Shown piece after piece: positions 29,974 through 40,176 of a stretch of 64,000 bases of DNA. Below the pieces are notes generated by a model, which was given only the letters and a program-made list of their open reading frames with translations, was not told where the DNA came from and searched no databases. Positions within the stretch are counted from its first letter, which is position 1. Each line of letters begins with the position of its first letter. This DNA is from Actinobacillus porcinus (GTDB taxonomy: Bacteria > Pseudomonadota > Gammaproteobacteria > Enterobacterales > Pasteurellaceae). The stretch lies in the NCBI RefSeq assembly GCF_901764995.1, contig NZ_CABFKI010000006.1:62001-126000 (forward strand). The letters are read 5' to 3'. Made by a program: the position numbers and the translations under genes.

Positions 29974-31494
29974 TTATTTTGCAGGTGGAGGCGTTAAGAT
30001 TAAGCCTTTTTCAATCGCTTCTTTGTTCCACTCAGGAATGACAGTTTTAATGAACTCTTCTTTGTCTTTGCGTTCTTTTTCAATATCAATGCCCATCACT
30101 TTCCATGCTTTTTCTGCAGTAGAAACATCAGGATATTGAATCGGTTGTTGAACGCCATGTTTTGCAAGCACTACAGCTAATTTTGCACGCGCATCTGCAA
30201 CACGATCTAAACCTGAAGCAATCACTTTCAAGATAATATCCGGTGCGTGCATATGGCCACCGTGACCTGCAGCGGAATAGTCCCAACGCCATTGTGCGTG
30301 GCGAATAGCTTGTAATGCATCCTGCATTTCTTCTTTGGTTGCGCCCGCATCCCATGCCGCTTTCGCCTCAAAGTGTGCTTTCACTAATTGGTCTTCCAAT
30401 TTGAGCATCACCTCTTTAATGTCTTTTTTGTGAGCCGCAATGGTTTTGGTTAAGGTTTCTTTACTTTGATCATGGCATTTAGCACAAGTGTTTTCAAAGT
30501 TATCTTGTAATGGATTAGAAATGCGGTGATCGGTAAAGACTTTTCCGTCCGGACCCTGTACTTTTGCCATGTGACAGTCGATACAGGTTACGCCATTTTT
30601 ACCATGAGTTCCTTGTAACCAAGTTTCATAATCAGGGTGTTGGGCTTTAAGCATTGGGGCTTTTGAAATAGAGTGTTCCCAATCTTTGAAACCAATTTCA
30701 TCGTAGTATTTTTCAATACTATCCACATCAACCCCTTTCATCCAAGGGAAAACAACGTTATTGGCGCCGGTACTTTTATCGAAATAATATTCAACGTGAC
30801 AGTTAGCACAAATTGCAGCACGTTTATCATCACGATCTAAGCTCGCAAAATCTTTTTGAATGGCATCTAAGGCACGTAAAACATGCGGACGAGCAATGCG
30901 TAACGCAGGCTTGCCTTCTTCAAACTCTTTTGATGTGGTGTCATGACAGTCAGCACAACCGATAGAGTTAACCACTTCCGCTCCGCCTTTGGCCCATTTA
31001 CCGGAGAAGTAACCTTCTTCCCCTAATTCAGCAATTAAACGAGGGACATCAGGGCCTTTACATGTCCAACATGCCATAGGTTGTGGACCGCTATTTTCAT
31101 CTTTCGGTGCGCCTGTACGTAAAATGTTACGTACATCAGTGACGGAATAAAAGTGTCCACGAGGTTTGTTATATTCTTTAGCAAAAGCATATCCACCCCA
31201 CAAAACAATCAAACGTGGATCTTGCTCAACTGCAGGTGCAGCTTCTGTTGATTTTGAAGTGTCTTTCCAACTGTTGTATTGGTTTGGATATTTCTCTGCA
31301 AATTTTTCATTAGATGATTCAATTTTCAGATCTTTATTAGCTGGGGCTAATTCTTCTTTTGTTGGGGCTTTTTTCTCTACTACGTTTGGTTGTTTCGCCG
31401 ATGGTGTGGCAGTTTCTGCCCATACAGAACTCGCCATAACCAACCCGAAACTTGCAATCGCTAAAGATGATAGCGTTTTTTTAAGAATGTTCAC
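29974..31494 (-). CDS. nrfA: Cytochrome c552 nitrite reductase NrfA (ammonia-forming)
   Basis: Periplasmic pentaheme enzyme that reduces nitrite to ammonium with six electrons. The catalytic heme site is the unusual CWTCK at about residue 142, followed by four CXXCH sites (about 180, 229, 304 and 337). The GTG at 31494 is chosen over the GTG at 31503 because GGAG lies eight bases before it; the product is 506 residues with a signal peptide ending around VWAE. First gene of nrfABCD, with FNR- and NarP-like sites upstream. Confidence 0.96.
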   Translation of the reverse strand: MNILKKTLSSLAIASFGLVMASSVWAETATPSAKQPNVVEKKAPTKEELAPANKDLKIESSNEKFAEKYPNQYNSWKDTSKSTEAAPAVEQDPRLIVLWGGYAFAKEYNKPRGHFYSVTDVRNILRTGAPKDENSGPQPMACWTCKGPDVPRLIAELGEEGYFSGKWAKGGAEVVNSIGCADCHDTTSKEFEEGKPALRIARPHVLRALDAIQKDFASLDRDDKRAAICANCHVEYYFDKSTGANNVVFPWMKGVDVDSIEKYYDEIGFKDWEHSISKAPMLKAQHPDYETWLQGTHGKNGVTCIDCHMAKVQGPDGKVFTDHRISNPLQDNFENTCAKCHDQSKETLTKTIAAHKKDIKEVMLKLEDQLVKAHFEAKAAWDAGATKEEMQDALQAIRHAQWRWDYSAAGHGGHMHAPDIILKVIASGLDRVADARAKLAVVLAKHGVQQPIQYPDVSTAEKAWKVMGIDIEKERKDKEEFIKTVIPEWNKEAIEKGLILTPPPAK

Positions 31495-31503
31495 GGTAAT
31501 CAC

Positions 31504-32010
31504 TCCATAAAATTAATAACCAAGGTTATTTGTTGTATATACACACTATATTCTTATTGGCATCACTATACTTGTTGAGAATTTATCTCTTTAGTTAATG
31601 ATATATCCAATAAAAAGAAAAATTTTCCATCATAAAATAACAAATTCCGCAAACGTTTCCACTATTAAATGCATATTCTTTGAGTTGGATCAAAATATTT
31701 TGTTATCCCTTTAATTTCTGCGGTTTGTAGCGTTATTTATATACCTAACAATAGGTATTAATTGGGTATTTTTTCTAAGGGCAAAAAGAACATTTTTTAA
31801 TTTTTAGAGGGAATTAAAATAAGATAAAAGTGCGGTTAAATATATGGATGTTTATTAATACCTATAAATAGGTATTAATAACTTTTTTGAACATTGTTTA
31901 TAAAATAAATAAAAAATAAGGTGAATTTAATATCACCTTATTTTTCAATATATAAATTATTTCGTTACCATATAGCATTATTTGTCTAAATATCAGACGA
32001 GTACAACAGT
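31504..32010 (-). promoter_or_regulatory. nrf regulatory region
   Basis: About 500 bp without a gene. An FNR-like site TTGAGTTGGATCAA is at 31680-31693 (one mismatch to TTGAT-N4-ATCAA). Two 7-2-7 inverted heptamers of NarP/NarL type are at 31742-31757 (TACCTAA-CA-ATAGGTA) and 31859-31874 (TACCTAT-AA-ATAGGTA, perfect and flanked by ATTAA/TTAAT). A USS lies at about 31829. This fits anaerobic, nitrite/nitrate-dependent control known for nrf operons; the -10 element is uncertain (TTTAAT near 31664-31669). Confidence 0.7.
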
Positions 32011-32075
32011 AGCTGAAATGCCTTATGGTTCGACAAGCTCACCAACCGTCATTTCAGCATTGTGCAATTGTTATA
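31990..32075. repeat. Small inverted-repeat element, family B copy 2
   Basis: GCTGAAATG (32012-32020) and CATTTCAGC (32050-32058) enclose GGTTCGACAAGCTCACCAACCG. The core is the reverse complement of that in copy 1 near 7.25 kb with a few changes, and ATTGTGCAATTG beyond the right arm matches the TTGCACAA of copy 1. It lies just past the lipA stop, where it could also act as terminator. Confidence 0.6.
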
Positions 32076-32085
32076 TGATATTGCG

Positions 32086-33051
32086 TTATTTTACCAACCC
32101 ACCGCTGGCTTGTAGATCAGCATGATAAGATGAGCGAACAAATGGTCCACAAGCAGCATGTTCAAATCCCATTTTTTCAGCTTCAGCACGGAACATGTCA
32201 AATTCTTCAGGTGGCACATAACGTTCAACTTTCAAATGGTGACGGCTCGGTTGTAAATATTGCCCAATGGTCAGCATGGTTACACCATGCTGACGTAAAT
32301 CACGCATCACATCCAAAATTTCTTCGTTCGTTTCACCTAATCCCACCATTAATCCGGATTTCGTTGGAATATCGGGAAACTCTTGTTTGAATATTTTCAG
32401 TAGTTCAAGTGACCACTTATAGTCTGCCCCAGGGCGCACTTCACGATACAAACGCGGTACATTTTCTAAATTATGGTTAAAGACATCAGGTGGATTTTGT
32501 TTTAAAATCGCGACCGCTTGCTCTACACGTCCACGAAAATCGGGCACCAGAATTTCCACCTTACATTCAGGGTTTAACGCCTTAATTTCACGTACCGTTG
32601 CGGCAAAATGTGCCGCGCCACGATCAGGTAGATCATCACGATCCACAGACGTAATCACCACGTATTTTAATTTCATATCCTGTACAGTTTCAGCGACTTT
32701 ACGCGGTTCTTCAGGATCTAAAGGCAATGGTTTACCATGTGCCACGTCACAGAATGGACAACGGCGTGTACAAATTGCGCCCATAATCATAAAGGTCGCG
32801 GTTCCATGGTTAAAACATTCGTGCAGATTTGGGCAAGAAGCTTCTTCGCAAACAGAATGTAGTCCATGGCGGCGCATACCATGTTTGATGGAATCAATTT
32901 TTGCTGAACTGGCGGGTAGCTTGATTTTCATCCACGCCGGTTTAGGCAGTAATTCTTGGTCAGGATCGATATTACGGACTTGAATAATTGACGTTTTGGC
33001 CGCGTCACGATATTTCACACCACGCTCCATTTTAAAAGGGGTATTGCTCAT
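32086..33051 (-). CDS. lipA: Lipoyl synthase LipA
   Basis: Radical-SAM enzyme that inserts two sulfurs into octanoyl groups on lipoyl domains. Auxiliary cluster cysteines are C68, C73, C79 ([12 protein letters not shown]); the radical-SAM cluster is C94, C98, C101 (CTRRCPFC); and the C-terminal RSSYHADLQ motif supplies the serine ligand. The ATG at 33051 (321 residues) is preferred over the GTG immediately before it. It follows lipB and ybeD in the same direction, a common arrangement. Confidence 0.97.
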   Translation of the reverse strand: MSNTPFKMERGVKYRDAAKTSIIQVRNIDPDQELLPKPAWMKIKLPASSAKIDSIKHGMRRHGLHSVCEEASCPNLHECFNHGTATFMIMGAICTRRCPFCDVAHGKPLPLDPEEPRKVAETVQDMKLKYVVITSVDRDDLPDRGAAHFAATVREIKALNPECKVEILVPDFRGRVEQAVAILKQNPPDVFNHNLENVPRLYREVRPGADYKWSLELLKIFKQEFPDIPTKSGLMVGLGETNEEILDVMRDLRQHGVTMLTIGQYLQPSRHHLKVERYVPPEEFDMFRAEAEKMGFEHAACGPFVRSSYHADLQASGGLVK

Positions 33052-33102
33052 CACGGTATTCCTAAATATTGGGTTAATAATGAACCCATTTTCAAAAAAA
33101 GT

Positions 33103-33774
33103 TTAAATGTTAAAAATTTGTTGCGTATTATAGCCTAAAATTTTAACAAAGTGAGCAATTAATTTTGGTGCAACTAAATCACAATTGGCTTGTTCAGGTT
33201 GAACAAAATCGGCTAATTGGCACATTTCTAAGCCCGCATATCCACAAGGATTGATATTTCGGAATGGCGTTAAATCCATATTGATATTGAGTGCCAAGCC
33301 ATGGAATGAACAGCCTTTACGAATTCGTAAGCCAAGAGAACAGATTTTCTTTTCTTGCCCATTAACATTCACATAGACACCCGGGGCATCCAATTTGGGA
33401 TAAGCACTCACCCCATAATCCGCTAAGGTTTGCACCACGGATTGCTCAAGTGCGGTCACTAATTGGCGCACATTTAAATCATGTCCTTCGGCCTTTTGAC
33501 GCTTAATATCAATCAGCACGTACATAATTTGTTGCCCTAAACCGTGGTAAGTGATTTGCCCACCACGATCAGATTGAACAACAGGGATATGCGTAGGATT
33601 TAATAAATGTTCAGGTTTACCGGCTTGTCCTTGGGTAAACACCGCCGGATGTTGAACTAACCAGATTTCATCGGGCGTAGTTGCATCGCGGCTATCCGTA
33701 AAAGCCTGCATTTTCTGCCATACGCTTTCATAATCTTGTACACCAAGTTGGCGCACATTCAATGCAATCGTCAT
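33103..33774 (-). CDS. lipB: Octanoyltransferase LipB
   Basis: Transfers octanoyl from acyl carrier protein to lipoyl domains, supplying the substrate of LipA. The 223-residue protein has the family motifs [12 protein letters not shown] (about 70-81), [12 protein letters not shown] and [10 protein letters not shown], the last containing the catalytic cysteine. The start overlaps the ybeD stop by one base. Confidence 0.95.
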   Translation of the reverse strand: MTIALNVRQLGVQDYESVWQKMQAFTDSRDATTPDEIWLVQHPAVFTQGQAGKPEHLLNPTHIPVVQSDRGGQITYHGLGQQIMYVLIDIKRQKAEGHDLNVRQLVTALEQSVVQTLADYGVSAYPKLDAPGVYVNVNGQEKKICSLGLRIRKGCSFHGLALNINMDLTPFRNINPCGYAGLEMCQLADFVQPEQANCDLVAPKLIAHFVKILGYNTQQIFNI

Positions 33775-34076
33775 TACAATACCATTCTTACGCCTTCAAT
33801 TTTAGCCAGTTCAGCATAAAGGGTTTCTACTTGCTCAATATTTTCCGCTTTAATATCAATAGAAACAGATTTATAGGTTCCTTTTGAGCTTAAGTGTTCA
33901 CGCGGGTTATAATCGCCTTTGGCATATTTTTGGGTAACCACGACCACATCATCCATCAAACCATCACGATTTTTCCCGACTACTTTAAAGGTAAATGCGC
34001 AAGGAAATTCCAATAAATCTTTTAATTGTTGTTGTGGTACATCCGTTAAATTAAATTCACGAGTTGTTACTGTCAT
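33774..34076 (-). CDS. ybeD: YbeD/UPF0250 (DUF493) family protein
   Basis: 100-residue ferredoxin-fold, ACT-like protein of unknown function that accompanies lipB in many gammaproteobacteria. [17 protein letters not shown] and the C-terminal [11 protein letters not shown] match YbeD (100 versus 87 residues). It is coupled to lipB. It is separated from dacA by a terminator and a repeat element. Confidence 0.9.
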   Translation of the reverse strand: MTVTTREFNLTDVPQQQLKDLLEFPCAFTFKVVGKNRDGLMDDVVVVTQKYAKGDYNPREHLSSKGTYKSVSIDIKAENIEQVETLYAELAKIEGVRMVL

Positions 34077-34096
34077 AATGTATTGTTCCTAATATA

Positions 34097-34128
34097 AAGA
34101 AAAAAATCACCGCACTTTAGCGTGCGGT
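34097..34128 (-). terminator. dacA terminator (USS-derived hairpin)
   Basis: ACCGCAC (34109-34115) and GTGCGGT (34122-34128) form the stem. On the minus strand it is followed by GATTTTTTTCTTT. The stem base touches the first base of the family A repeat at 34129. Confidence 0.8.
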
Positions 34129-34280
34129 CAGATTACTGACAAAGTTCATAACAAAGTTCATATTTGAGAAACAACCTAGCACGAGCCTTGCTAGGTTCCT
34201 TAAGCCCAGCCCTGCTGGGGCTGAATAAAAGAGCCGCAGAGGGGCTCGGATTAAGTAACCCTATACGGCTCGTATAGGGT
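34129..34280 (+). repeat. Structured repeat element, family A copy 3
   Basis: Starts CAGATTACTGACAAAG, like copy 1, with a small internal duplication (ACAAAGTTCAT twice). Hairpin 1 (34175-34195) has loop GAGCC and one arm mismatch. Hairpin 2 is CAGCCC/GGGGCTG, hairpin 3 GAGCCGC/GGGGCTC, and hairpin 4 is the intact ACCCTATAC/GTATAGGGT with loop GGCTC. Lies between dacA and ybeD on the strand opposite to these genes. Confidence 0.85.
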
Positions 34281-34310
34281 TAAAAGGTTGTTAACGTTTT
34301 TTAATAAGCT

Positions 34311-35519
34311 CTAATCAAATAAACTTTTTACCGTTAAAACTAACCAGTCCCAGCCTTTGCCGATAAAGCCGGCTTCGCCAACATCTTGCATCGCTTGCAA
34401 TTTCACCATAGCAACATCGCGACCATCAAGGCTATAAATCACTTTACCGAGAATTTGCCCTTTTGCTAATGGTGCTTCTAGGTATTTTGGGTCAAATTCC
34501 ATACGCGCTTTTAAGTCAGCTTGGCGACCTTTGGGAATCGTAATAAAACCATCTTGCAACACGCCAACAGCAATTTTACCTTCATCACCATAATAAACGG
34601 ATTGTTCACCCACCGCTTTATTGGCTTCTAAGGTTCTAAAGGTATCAAAACTATTAAAGCCCCATTGTAATAATTTTTTGCTTTCAACTTCGCGTCCTTT
34701 ATAAGTCGGTACGCCCATTACCACAGAAATCAAACGCATATTGCCTGAATTCGTTGCGGAAGCGACTAAGTTGTAGCCGGCTTGGCTCGTATGCCCTGTT
34801 TTCATCCCATCAACATTCATGGTTTTATCCCACAACAAACCATTACGGTTAGGTTGTTTGATTTTGTTGAATGTAAAATCTTTCTCCGCATAAATGGCAT
34901 ATTCTTCGGGTAAATCACGAATAATATGCGAACCAATAATGGCCATATCACGCGCAGAAGAATATTGGTTAGGATCATCTAAACCATGGGGTGTGGTGAA
35001 GTTGGTATTTTTTAAACCAAACTGTTGCACATATTTATTCATTAAAGCTACAAATTGCTCAGTAGAGCCTGAAACATGTTCCGCCATTGCCACACAAGCA
35101 TCATTACCTGAAACCACAATAATACCGCGGTTTAAATCAGAAACAGAAACCTGTTGATTTAAATTTAAAAACATTTTCGATGAATCCGGGAAGTTTTTAC
35201 CCCATGCGCTCTCACCGATAGTCACCATGTCATTATTGTGAATTTTGCCTTGTTTTAACGCGGTGCCAATCACGTAACTGGTCATCATTTTCGTTAAAGA
35301 GGCTGGGTATTGACGTTGATCTGGATTAAGTGCGGCTAAAATGGCACCTGAATTGTAATCCATCAAAATATAGGTTTGCGCATTTAATTGTGGCGGCTGC
35401 ATATTCGGGTATTGTACCTGACCGAATTCAGCATCTTGCGCATTGGCTGTATTTGCTGCAACAGAAATAATACCCGCTAATAAAGCCATTTTTGATTTTT
35501 TAAGGGCTGTAAAGAACAT
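34311..35519 (-). CDS. dacA: D-alanyl-D-alanine carboxypeptidase DacA (PBP5-like)
   Basis: Low-molecular-weight penicillin-binding protein that trims the terminal D-Ala of peptidoglycan pentapeptides. Signal peptide about 1-27 (ANTANA); active-site S74-LTK-K77, SGN motif (VVSGND), KTG motif (GMKTGHT); then a PBP5 C-terminal beta domain and a C-terminal amphipathic anchor (FIGKGWDWLVLTVKSLF). 402 residues, as in E. coli. It lies at the end of the mrdA-rodA-rlpA-dacA elongation cluster. Confidence 0.95.
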   Translation of the reverse strand: MFFTALKKSKMALLAGIISVAANTANAQDAEFGQVQYPNMQPPQLNAQTYILMDYNSGAILAALNPDQRQYPASLTKMMTSYVIGTALKQGKIHNNDMVTIGESAWGKNFPDSSKMFLNLNQQVSVSDLNRGIIVVSGNDACVAMAEHVSGSTEQFVALMNKYVQQFGLKNTNFTTPHGLDDPNQYSSARDMAIIGSHIIRDLPEEYAIYAEKDFTFNKIKQPNRNGLLWDKTMNVDGMKTGHTSQAGYNLVASATNSGNMRLISVVMGVPTYKGREVESKKLLQWGFNSFDTFRTLEANKAVGEQSVYYGDEGKIAVGVLQDGFITIPKGRQADLKARMEFDPKYLEAPLAKGQILGKVIYSLDGRDVAMVKLQAMQDVGEAGFIGKGWDWLVLTVKSLFD

Positions 35520-35528
35520 AAATCCTGC

Positions 35529-36038
35529 TTATTCTTCCAAATTATTAATTGATAAATATGATTGATTTTTAGCAACGTGTAATTTTTCCACTTTCACGCT
35601 ACCTACACCGCCGTTAAGCATGCCTAAATCCGCCGCCGCCACTCGTGATAAATCGATAATTCGCTCGCCATGAAATGGCCCACGATCATTAATTTTCACA
35701 ATCACTTGGCGATTATTGCGCGTATTAGTTACTAATGCGTAAGAACCCAATGGCAAACTATTATGTGCCGCCGTATATAAATTGGAACGATAAATTTCGC
35801 CACTTGCAGTACGGCGTCCATTAAATTTATTGTGGTAATAGCTTGCTTTACCTTGCTTTTCATAATGTGCAGTATTTTTTGAAGGCGTTGTGGTATAAGC
35901 TTGCCCATTAACATCATAAGTTTGAGTATGTTTAACCACGGGTTTATTTGTCAGTCGCTTAGCTTCTGCCGAGCTACAGGCTGATAGCGTTAGTGCTAAA
36001 AGCGCGGTTAAAAAAAGTTTTAAATTAGTTTTAATCAT
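35529..36038 (-). CDS. rlpA: RlpA-like septal ring lipoprotein, short form
   Basis: 169-residue lipoprotein: lipobox LSAC gives acylated C21, then a double-psi beta-barrel RlpA domain (about 65-155) with GKASYYHNKFNGRRTASGE and VKINDRGPF, containing the conserved aspartate. Many RlpA proteins carry a C-terminal SPOR domain that binds denuded glycan strands at the septum; none is present here, because the protein ends soon after the barrel. Position between rodA and dacA is the usual one. Confidence 0.88.
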   Translation of the reverse strand: MIKTNLKLFLTALLALTLSACSSAEAKRLTNKPVVKHTQTYDVNGQAYTTTPSKNTAHYEKQGKASYYHNKFNGRRTASGEIYRSNLYTAAHNSLPLGSYALVTNTRNNRQVIVKINDRGPFHGERIIDLSRVAAADLGMLNGGVGSVKVEKLHVAKNQSYLSINNLEE

Positions 36039-36103
36039 AAGTTTATCTCAAGTTTTGTCTTTCAATTTTGAGTCACCCATTTCTAAGTAACACAAAACCG
36101 AAA

Positions 36104-37222
36104 TTAGTTCCCTTGGGAATAAAGGGTGCGTTTGTGAGTATGGATAGACATAATTAACCCAAACCCAGCCATAAGCGATACAAACGACGTACCACCATAA
36201 CTTATTAACGGTAATGGTACACCGACTACAGGTAAAATACCACTCACCATACCAATATTGACAAAAATATAAACAAAGAAAATCAATGTTAGTGCGCCGG
36301 TTAACAGTCGTCCAAACGCCGTTTGCGCTTGCACGCCAATCATTAATCCACGAATTATAATAAAGAAATAAATGGCAAGCAAAATAATTACGCCTATCAT
36401 GCCATGTTCTTCACTTAATACCGCAAAAATAAAGTCAGTATGCGGCTCAGGCAGAAATTCCAGTTGAGATTGCGTGCCCAACATCCAACCTTTGCCAAAT
36501 ATGCCACCTGAACCAATGGCAATTTTTGATTGTAAAATATGATAACCCGCACCTAAAGGGTCTTTTTCGGGATCAAGCAACGTTAACACGCGTGTACGTT
36601 GGTAATCATGCATTAAATAAAACCACATGATAGGAATAAACCCCGCTAATCCTACTATTGCCGTTGCAATTAACCACCAGCTCATTCCCGCCAAAAAGAC
36701 CACAAACACCCCAGAGGCACTCACCAAAATAGATGTGCCTAAATCGGGCTGAATGGCAACTAACAAAGTCGGCACAATAATCAACAGCAAGGCGACCATG
36801 GTATCTTTAAAGTTCGCCGGCAAAGTGCGATTGCCGAGATAAACCGCCACCATTAACGGAACCGCCAATTTGACAATTTCTGACGGTTGGAAACGAATAA
36901 AACCTAAATCGAGCCATCGTTGTGCGCCTTTACTTGTGGCACCTACCGCATCCACAAGAATCAGCATGATAATGCCGGCAATAAATAAATAAGGCGCAAC
37001 TTGCTGATAAAAGCGCGGTGGAAATTGTGCCATAACAAACATCACGCTAAATCCTAGGATCACTTGAATCACACGGTTACGGAACATCACTTCACTGCCA
37101 CCCGAAGCACTATAAAGCACAAGCAGTCCATAGCCCGAAATGACAATCAATCCGAGCAATAACCAAAAATCCACATGCATTTTTTCCCAAAGAGAGGAAA
37201 TTAATGATTTTTTCTCATTCAT
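36104..37222 (-). CDS. rodA: Peptidoglycan glycosyltransferase RodA (MrdB)
   Basis: 372-residue SEDS polymerase with about ten helices that makes lateral-wall glycan with PBP2. Signature segments: [19 protein letters not shown] (about 95-115), the long loop with [17 protein letters not shown], and [11 protein letters not shown]. The start overlaps the mrdA stop (TGATG), so the two partners are translationally coupled. Confidence 0.96.
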   Translation of the reverse strand: MNEKKSLISSLWEKMHVDFWLLLGLIVISGYGLLVLYSASGGSEVMFRNRVIQVILGFSVMFVMAQFPPRFYQQVAPYLFIAGIIMLILVDAVGATSKGAQRWLDLGFIRFQPSEIVKLAVPLMVAVYLGNRTLPANFKDTMVALLLIIVPTLLVAIQPDLGTSILVSASGVFVVFLAGMSWWLIATAIVGLAGFIPIMWFYLMHDYQRTRVLTLLDPEKDPLGAGYHILQSKIAIGSGGIFGKGWMLGTQSQLEFLPEPHTDFIFAVLSEEHGMIGVIILLAIYFFIIIRGLMIGVQAQTAFGRLLTGALTLIFFVYIFVNIGMVSGILPVVGVPLPLISYGGTSFVSLMAGFGLIMSIHTHKRTLYSQGN

Positions 37223-39285
37223 CAGCGTGATTCCTCGGGTTGATTTTCTAAGGTCTGTTCATTTAAATCTTGTGAATTTTCAACCGCACTATTATTCTCA
37301 GATTCTGATTTATTCTCTACCGGCGATTGCTCTTCAACAGGAACTTCATTTAGCACAACGCCGCTATGTTCCTGAGTCATTGATTTCTCAGCCGCCATTA
37401 ATTTAGGCAAACGATTCTTTAAATAAAAATCCATAATTTTACGTACCACGGGTGCAGCACTACTGGAACCACCACCCGCATTTTCCAAAATAATTGACAC
37501 TACCACTTGTGGATTTTCATAAGGCGCAAAGGCGGTAAACCAAGCATGGTCATGCAAATATTTTTTTAAGTTTGTCGCATTATATTTTTGTCCTTCTTTA
37601 AGGCTAAATACTTGTGCTGTGCCTGACTTACCTGCGGCAACATAAGATGTGCCCGCAAAAGCTTTGCGCCCTGTACCTGCCGGGGAATGGATTACGCCAT
37701 ACATGCCCCGTTTCGCTGCACTCCAGGCTGCTGTATCAGGTTCCTTAATATCCTCATAGAGTAAAGGATCTTTATAGGGTTCTACGGTTGCCCCATGGGT
37801 TTCTTTCATTAAATGTGGGGTATTCACTTTGCCATTATTCACCAAAATCGCCGTGGCTTTGGCTAACTGCAATGGCGTAGCCGTCCAATAACCTTGCCCA
37901 ATCCCCACCGGAATGGTATCGCCTAGCACCCAAGGCTTTTTATAGCGTTTTTGTTTCCATTCGCGTGTTGGCATAATCGCAGGTGTTTCTTCTTTTAAAT
38001 CAATTCCCGTTGGCATCCCGAAACCAAAACGTTTCATCCACTCTGAAAAACGGTCGATCCCCATACGATAAGCAACGGTATAGAAATACGTATCGGAAGA
38101 TTCCGTAATCGCTTTTTGTAAATTCGTTGGACCATGTCCTGATTTTTTCCAGTCGCGGAATTTTTTGCTCGTATTCGGCAATTGGAAATAACCGGGATCG
38201 GGAATGGTCCAGTTAGGCGTGATCGTTCCTTCGGTTAATGCGGCAACTGCAACAAAGGGTTTCACCGTAGACGCCGGCGGATAGGCGCCTTGTGTTGCGC
38301 GATTATAAAGTGGACGACTTTCATCATTCAGTAAACGACTATAATCGCTCCCTGAAATCCCACCCACGAATAAGTTATTATCATAACTCGGACTAGAAAC
38401 CATGGCTAAAATACTGCTGTCCTTAGGATCCATTACCACCACAGACCCTTTCTGATTTCCTAATAATTCCACAATATATTGCTGCAAAGGTAAATCAATG
38501 GTGAGATAAATGCTTTTTCCTGCAACAGGTGGTTGTTCACTCAATTTACGAATCACTTTACCGCGGTTATTGATTTCCACCTGCTCAAAACCGGCGACAC
38601 CATGTAACTGTTCTTCATAAAAACGTTCAATACCTAGCTTACCGATATCGGTCGTTCCTGCATAAGCAGCTGCCTTATCTTCATTCTTCAAACGTTCAGC
38701 ATCTTTATCATTAATTTTTGCCACATAACCTAAAATATGCGTCATTGGCTCACCAAAAATATACTGGCGTTTAAAATAGGGACGGACATCAAGGCTTGGA
38801 TAATTATATTGGGTCACTGCAAATTTAGCGATTTGCTCTTCGGTTAAATCAGGTTTTAACAGAATAGGGGTATATCGCGTTGAACGTCTGCGTTCTTTTT
38901 TAAATTGCTCAATATCTTCATCCGTTAATCCCACAATGCCACGCAATTCATCCAAAGTGCGGTCAAGATTTTCGACTTTTTCCGGCACGATATACAAACC
39001 AAAAAAAGTGAGATTTTGAGCAAGCAACGTCCCATTGCGGTCATAAATTAACCCACGGGTTGGCGGCACGGGTAATAATTTAATACGATTACCATTTGAG
39101 CGGGTTTGATATTTATCGAATTCCTGAACTTGGAGATGATAGAGATTCATCATTAAAATGACGGTCAGCACCAATGTTCCGATAAAAGCCACCAACGCTC
39201 GGCGTGCAAAAAGATTCCGCTCAGATTTATTATCTCTAAGCGGTTCATGTTTTGGTGCTGAAAATAGTTTTTTGAATAAACCCAC
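37222..39285 (-). CDS. mrdA: Penicillin-binding protein 2 (MrdA)
   Basis: Class B transpeptidase of the elongasome, 687 residues. N-terminal membrane helix (about 29-50), pedestal with RGLIYDRNG, transpeptidase domain with S339-TVK-K342 and KSGT (GKSGTAQ). After the catalytic domain comes an acidic, low-complexity tail of about 50 residues rich in E, S, N and V, longer than that of E. coli PBP2 and without a recognised fold. A USS in the reverse orientation lies in the tail region only partly matching. Confidence 0.96.
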   Translation of the reverse strand: MGLFKKLFSAPKHEPLRDNKSERNLFARRALVAFIGTLVLTVILMMNLYHLQVQEFDKYQTRSNGNRIKLLPVPPTRGLIYDRNGTLLAQNLTFFGLYIVPEKVENLDRTLDELRGIVGLTDEDIEQFKKERRRSTRYTPILLKPDLTEEQIAKFAVTQYNYPSLDVRPYFKRQYIFGEPMTHILGYVAKINDKDAERLKNEDKAAAYAGTTDIGKLGIERFYEEQLHGVAGFEQVEINNRGKVIRKLSEQPPVAGKSIYLTIDLPLQQYIVELLGNQKGSVVVMDPKDSSILAMVSSPSYDNNLFVGGISGSDYSRLLNDESRPLYNRATQGAYPPASTVKPFVAVAALTEGTITPNWTIPDPGYFQLPNTSKKFRDWKKSGHGPTNLQKAITESSDTYFYTVAYRMGIDRFSEWMKRFGFGMPTGIDLKEETPAIMPTREWKQKRYKKPWVLGDTIPVGIGQGYWTATPLQLAKATAILVNNGKVNTPHLMKETHGATVEPYKDPLLYEDIKEPDTAAWSAAKRGMYGVIHSPAGTGRKAFAGTSYVAAGKSGTAQVFSLKEGQKYNATNLKKYLHDHAWFTAFAPYENPQVVVSIILENAGGGSSSAAPVVRKIMDFYLKNRLPKLMAAEKSMTQEHSGVVLNEVPVEEQSPVENKSESENNSAVENSQDLNEQTLENQPEESR

Positions 39286-39291
39286 GGATGA

Positions 39292-39759
39292 TTATTCTCG
39301 ATGATAAGGATGGTTTGCGGTTAATGACCATGCTCGATAAAGGCTTTCAGCAACCACCACGCGTACAAGGGGATGTGGCAAGGTTAAGGGCGATAATGAC
39401 CAACTTTGCTCAGCCGCCGCCTTACATTCCGGTGATAAGCCCTCAGGCCCACCAATCAAAAGACAAACATCCCGCCCATCGTTTTTCCAAGCTTCAAGTT
39501 GCTGCGCCAGTTGATGTGTCGTCCAAGGTTTGCCGGGAATATCCAAAGTGACTATTTTGCCTTTGCCGCAAGCGGCTAACATCGCTTTACCTTCTTGCTC
39601 TAAAATACGCGCAATATCAGCATTTTTGCCACGTTTTCCGGCAGGAATTTCAATTAATTCAAAGGGCATATCTTTAGGAAAACGGCGTTGATATTCTTCA
39701 AACCCCGTTTTTACCCAATCAGGCATTTTTGTGCCAACGGCAATCAGTTGGATTTTCAT
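39292..39759 (-). CDS. rlmH: 23S rRNA (pseudouridine1915-N3)-methyltransferase RlmH
   Basis: 155-residue SPOUT-type methyltransferase that modifies pseudouridine 1915 in helix 69. The trefoil knot is seen in [17 protein letters not shown] and [14 protein letters not shown] C-terminal segments, ending ANHPYHRE. The frame runs open far upstream into rsfS, but [15 protein letters not shown] at 39759 is the conserved start. It follows rsfS as in E. coli. A USS lies immediately upstream. Confidence 0.95.
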   Translation of the reverse strand: MKIQLIAVGTKMPDWVKTGFEEYQRRFPKDMPFELIEIPAGKRGKNADIARILEQEGKAMLAACGKGKIVTLDIPGKPWTTHQLAQQLEAWKNDGRDVCLLIGGPEGLSPECKAAAEQSWSLSPLTLPHPLVRVVVAESLYRAWSLTANHPYHRE

Positions 39760-39802
39760 AAAGTGCGGTTTGTTTTTTTTGATTGTTTTATTTAATCGAG
39801 CA

Positions 39803-40111
39803 TTAAGCCCAAAGTTTTTCCAGTTGATACATCTCACGGCTTTCTTGTTGCATAATGTGAACAATGGCTTGACCAAAATCCACCACAACCCAGTCCGCGG
39901 TTGCTTTGCCTTCTTCGCCAAAACTCTCAATGCCTGCTTGTTTGCTTTCATCAATCAATTTTTGCGCAAGTGAAGAAACATGGCGGCTTGATGTTCCCGT
40001 GCAAATAATCATGTTATCGGTAATGGATGATTTGCCACGTACATCAATCAACTGAATATCCGTTGCCTTTAAATCATCTAATTTTTCAATTAAAAATTCG
40101 GTTAAATTCAT
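39803..40111 (-). CDS. rsfS: Ribosomal silencing factor RsfS
   Basis: 102-residue Iojap-family protein that binds L14 and blocks subunit joining during starvation. Characteristic [24 protein letters not shown] and [15 protein letters not shown] segments are present. First gene of the rsfS-rlmH-mrdA-rodA-rlpA-dacA run. Confidence 0.95.
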   Translation of the reverse strand: MNLTEFLIEKLDDLKATDIQLIDVRGKSSITDNMIICTGTSSRHVSSLAQKLIDESKQAGIESFGEEGKATADWVVVDFGQAIVHIMQQESREMYQLEKLWA

Positions 40112-40138
40112 GGTTAAATTCTCTTTCCATTAAAAGTG

Positions 40139-40161
40139 GGGGATTTTAGCACAAAATCCCC
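40139..40161 (-). terminator. rlmJ terminator
   Basis: GGGGATTTT and AAAATCCCC form a 9-bp stem with a five-base loop between rlmJ and rsfS; on the minus strand a CACTTTTAAT stretch follows. Confidence 0.75.
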
Positions 40162-40176
40162 TTGTCATAAAATCAC

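Noticed and set aside
39760..39954. N-terminal extension of rlmH into rsfS
   Set aside because: It reads rsfS in another frame; RlmH begins at MKIQLIAVG.
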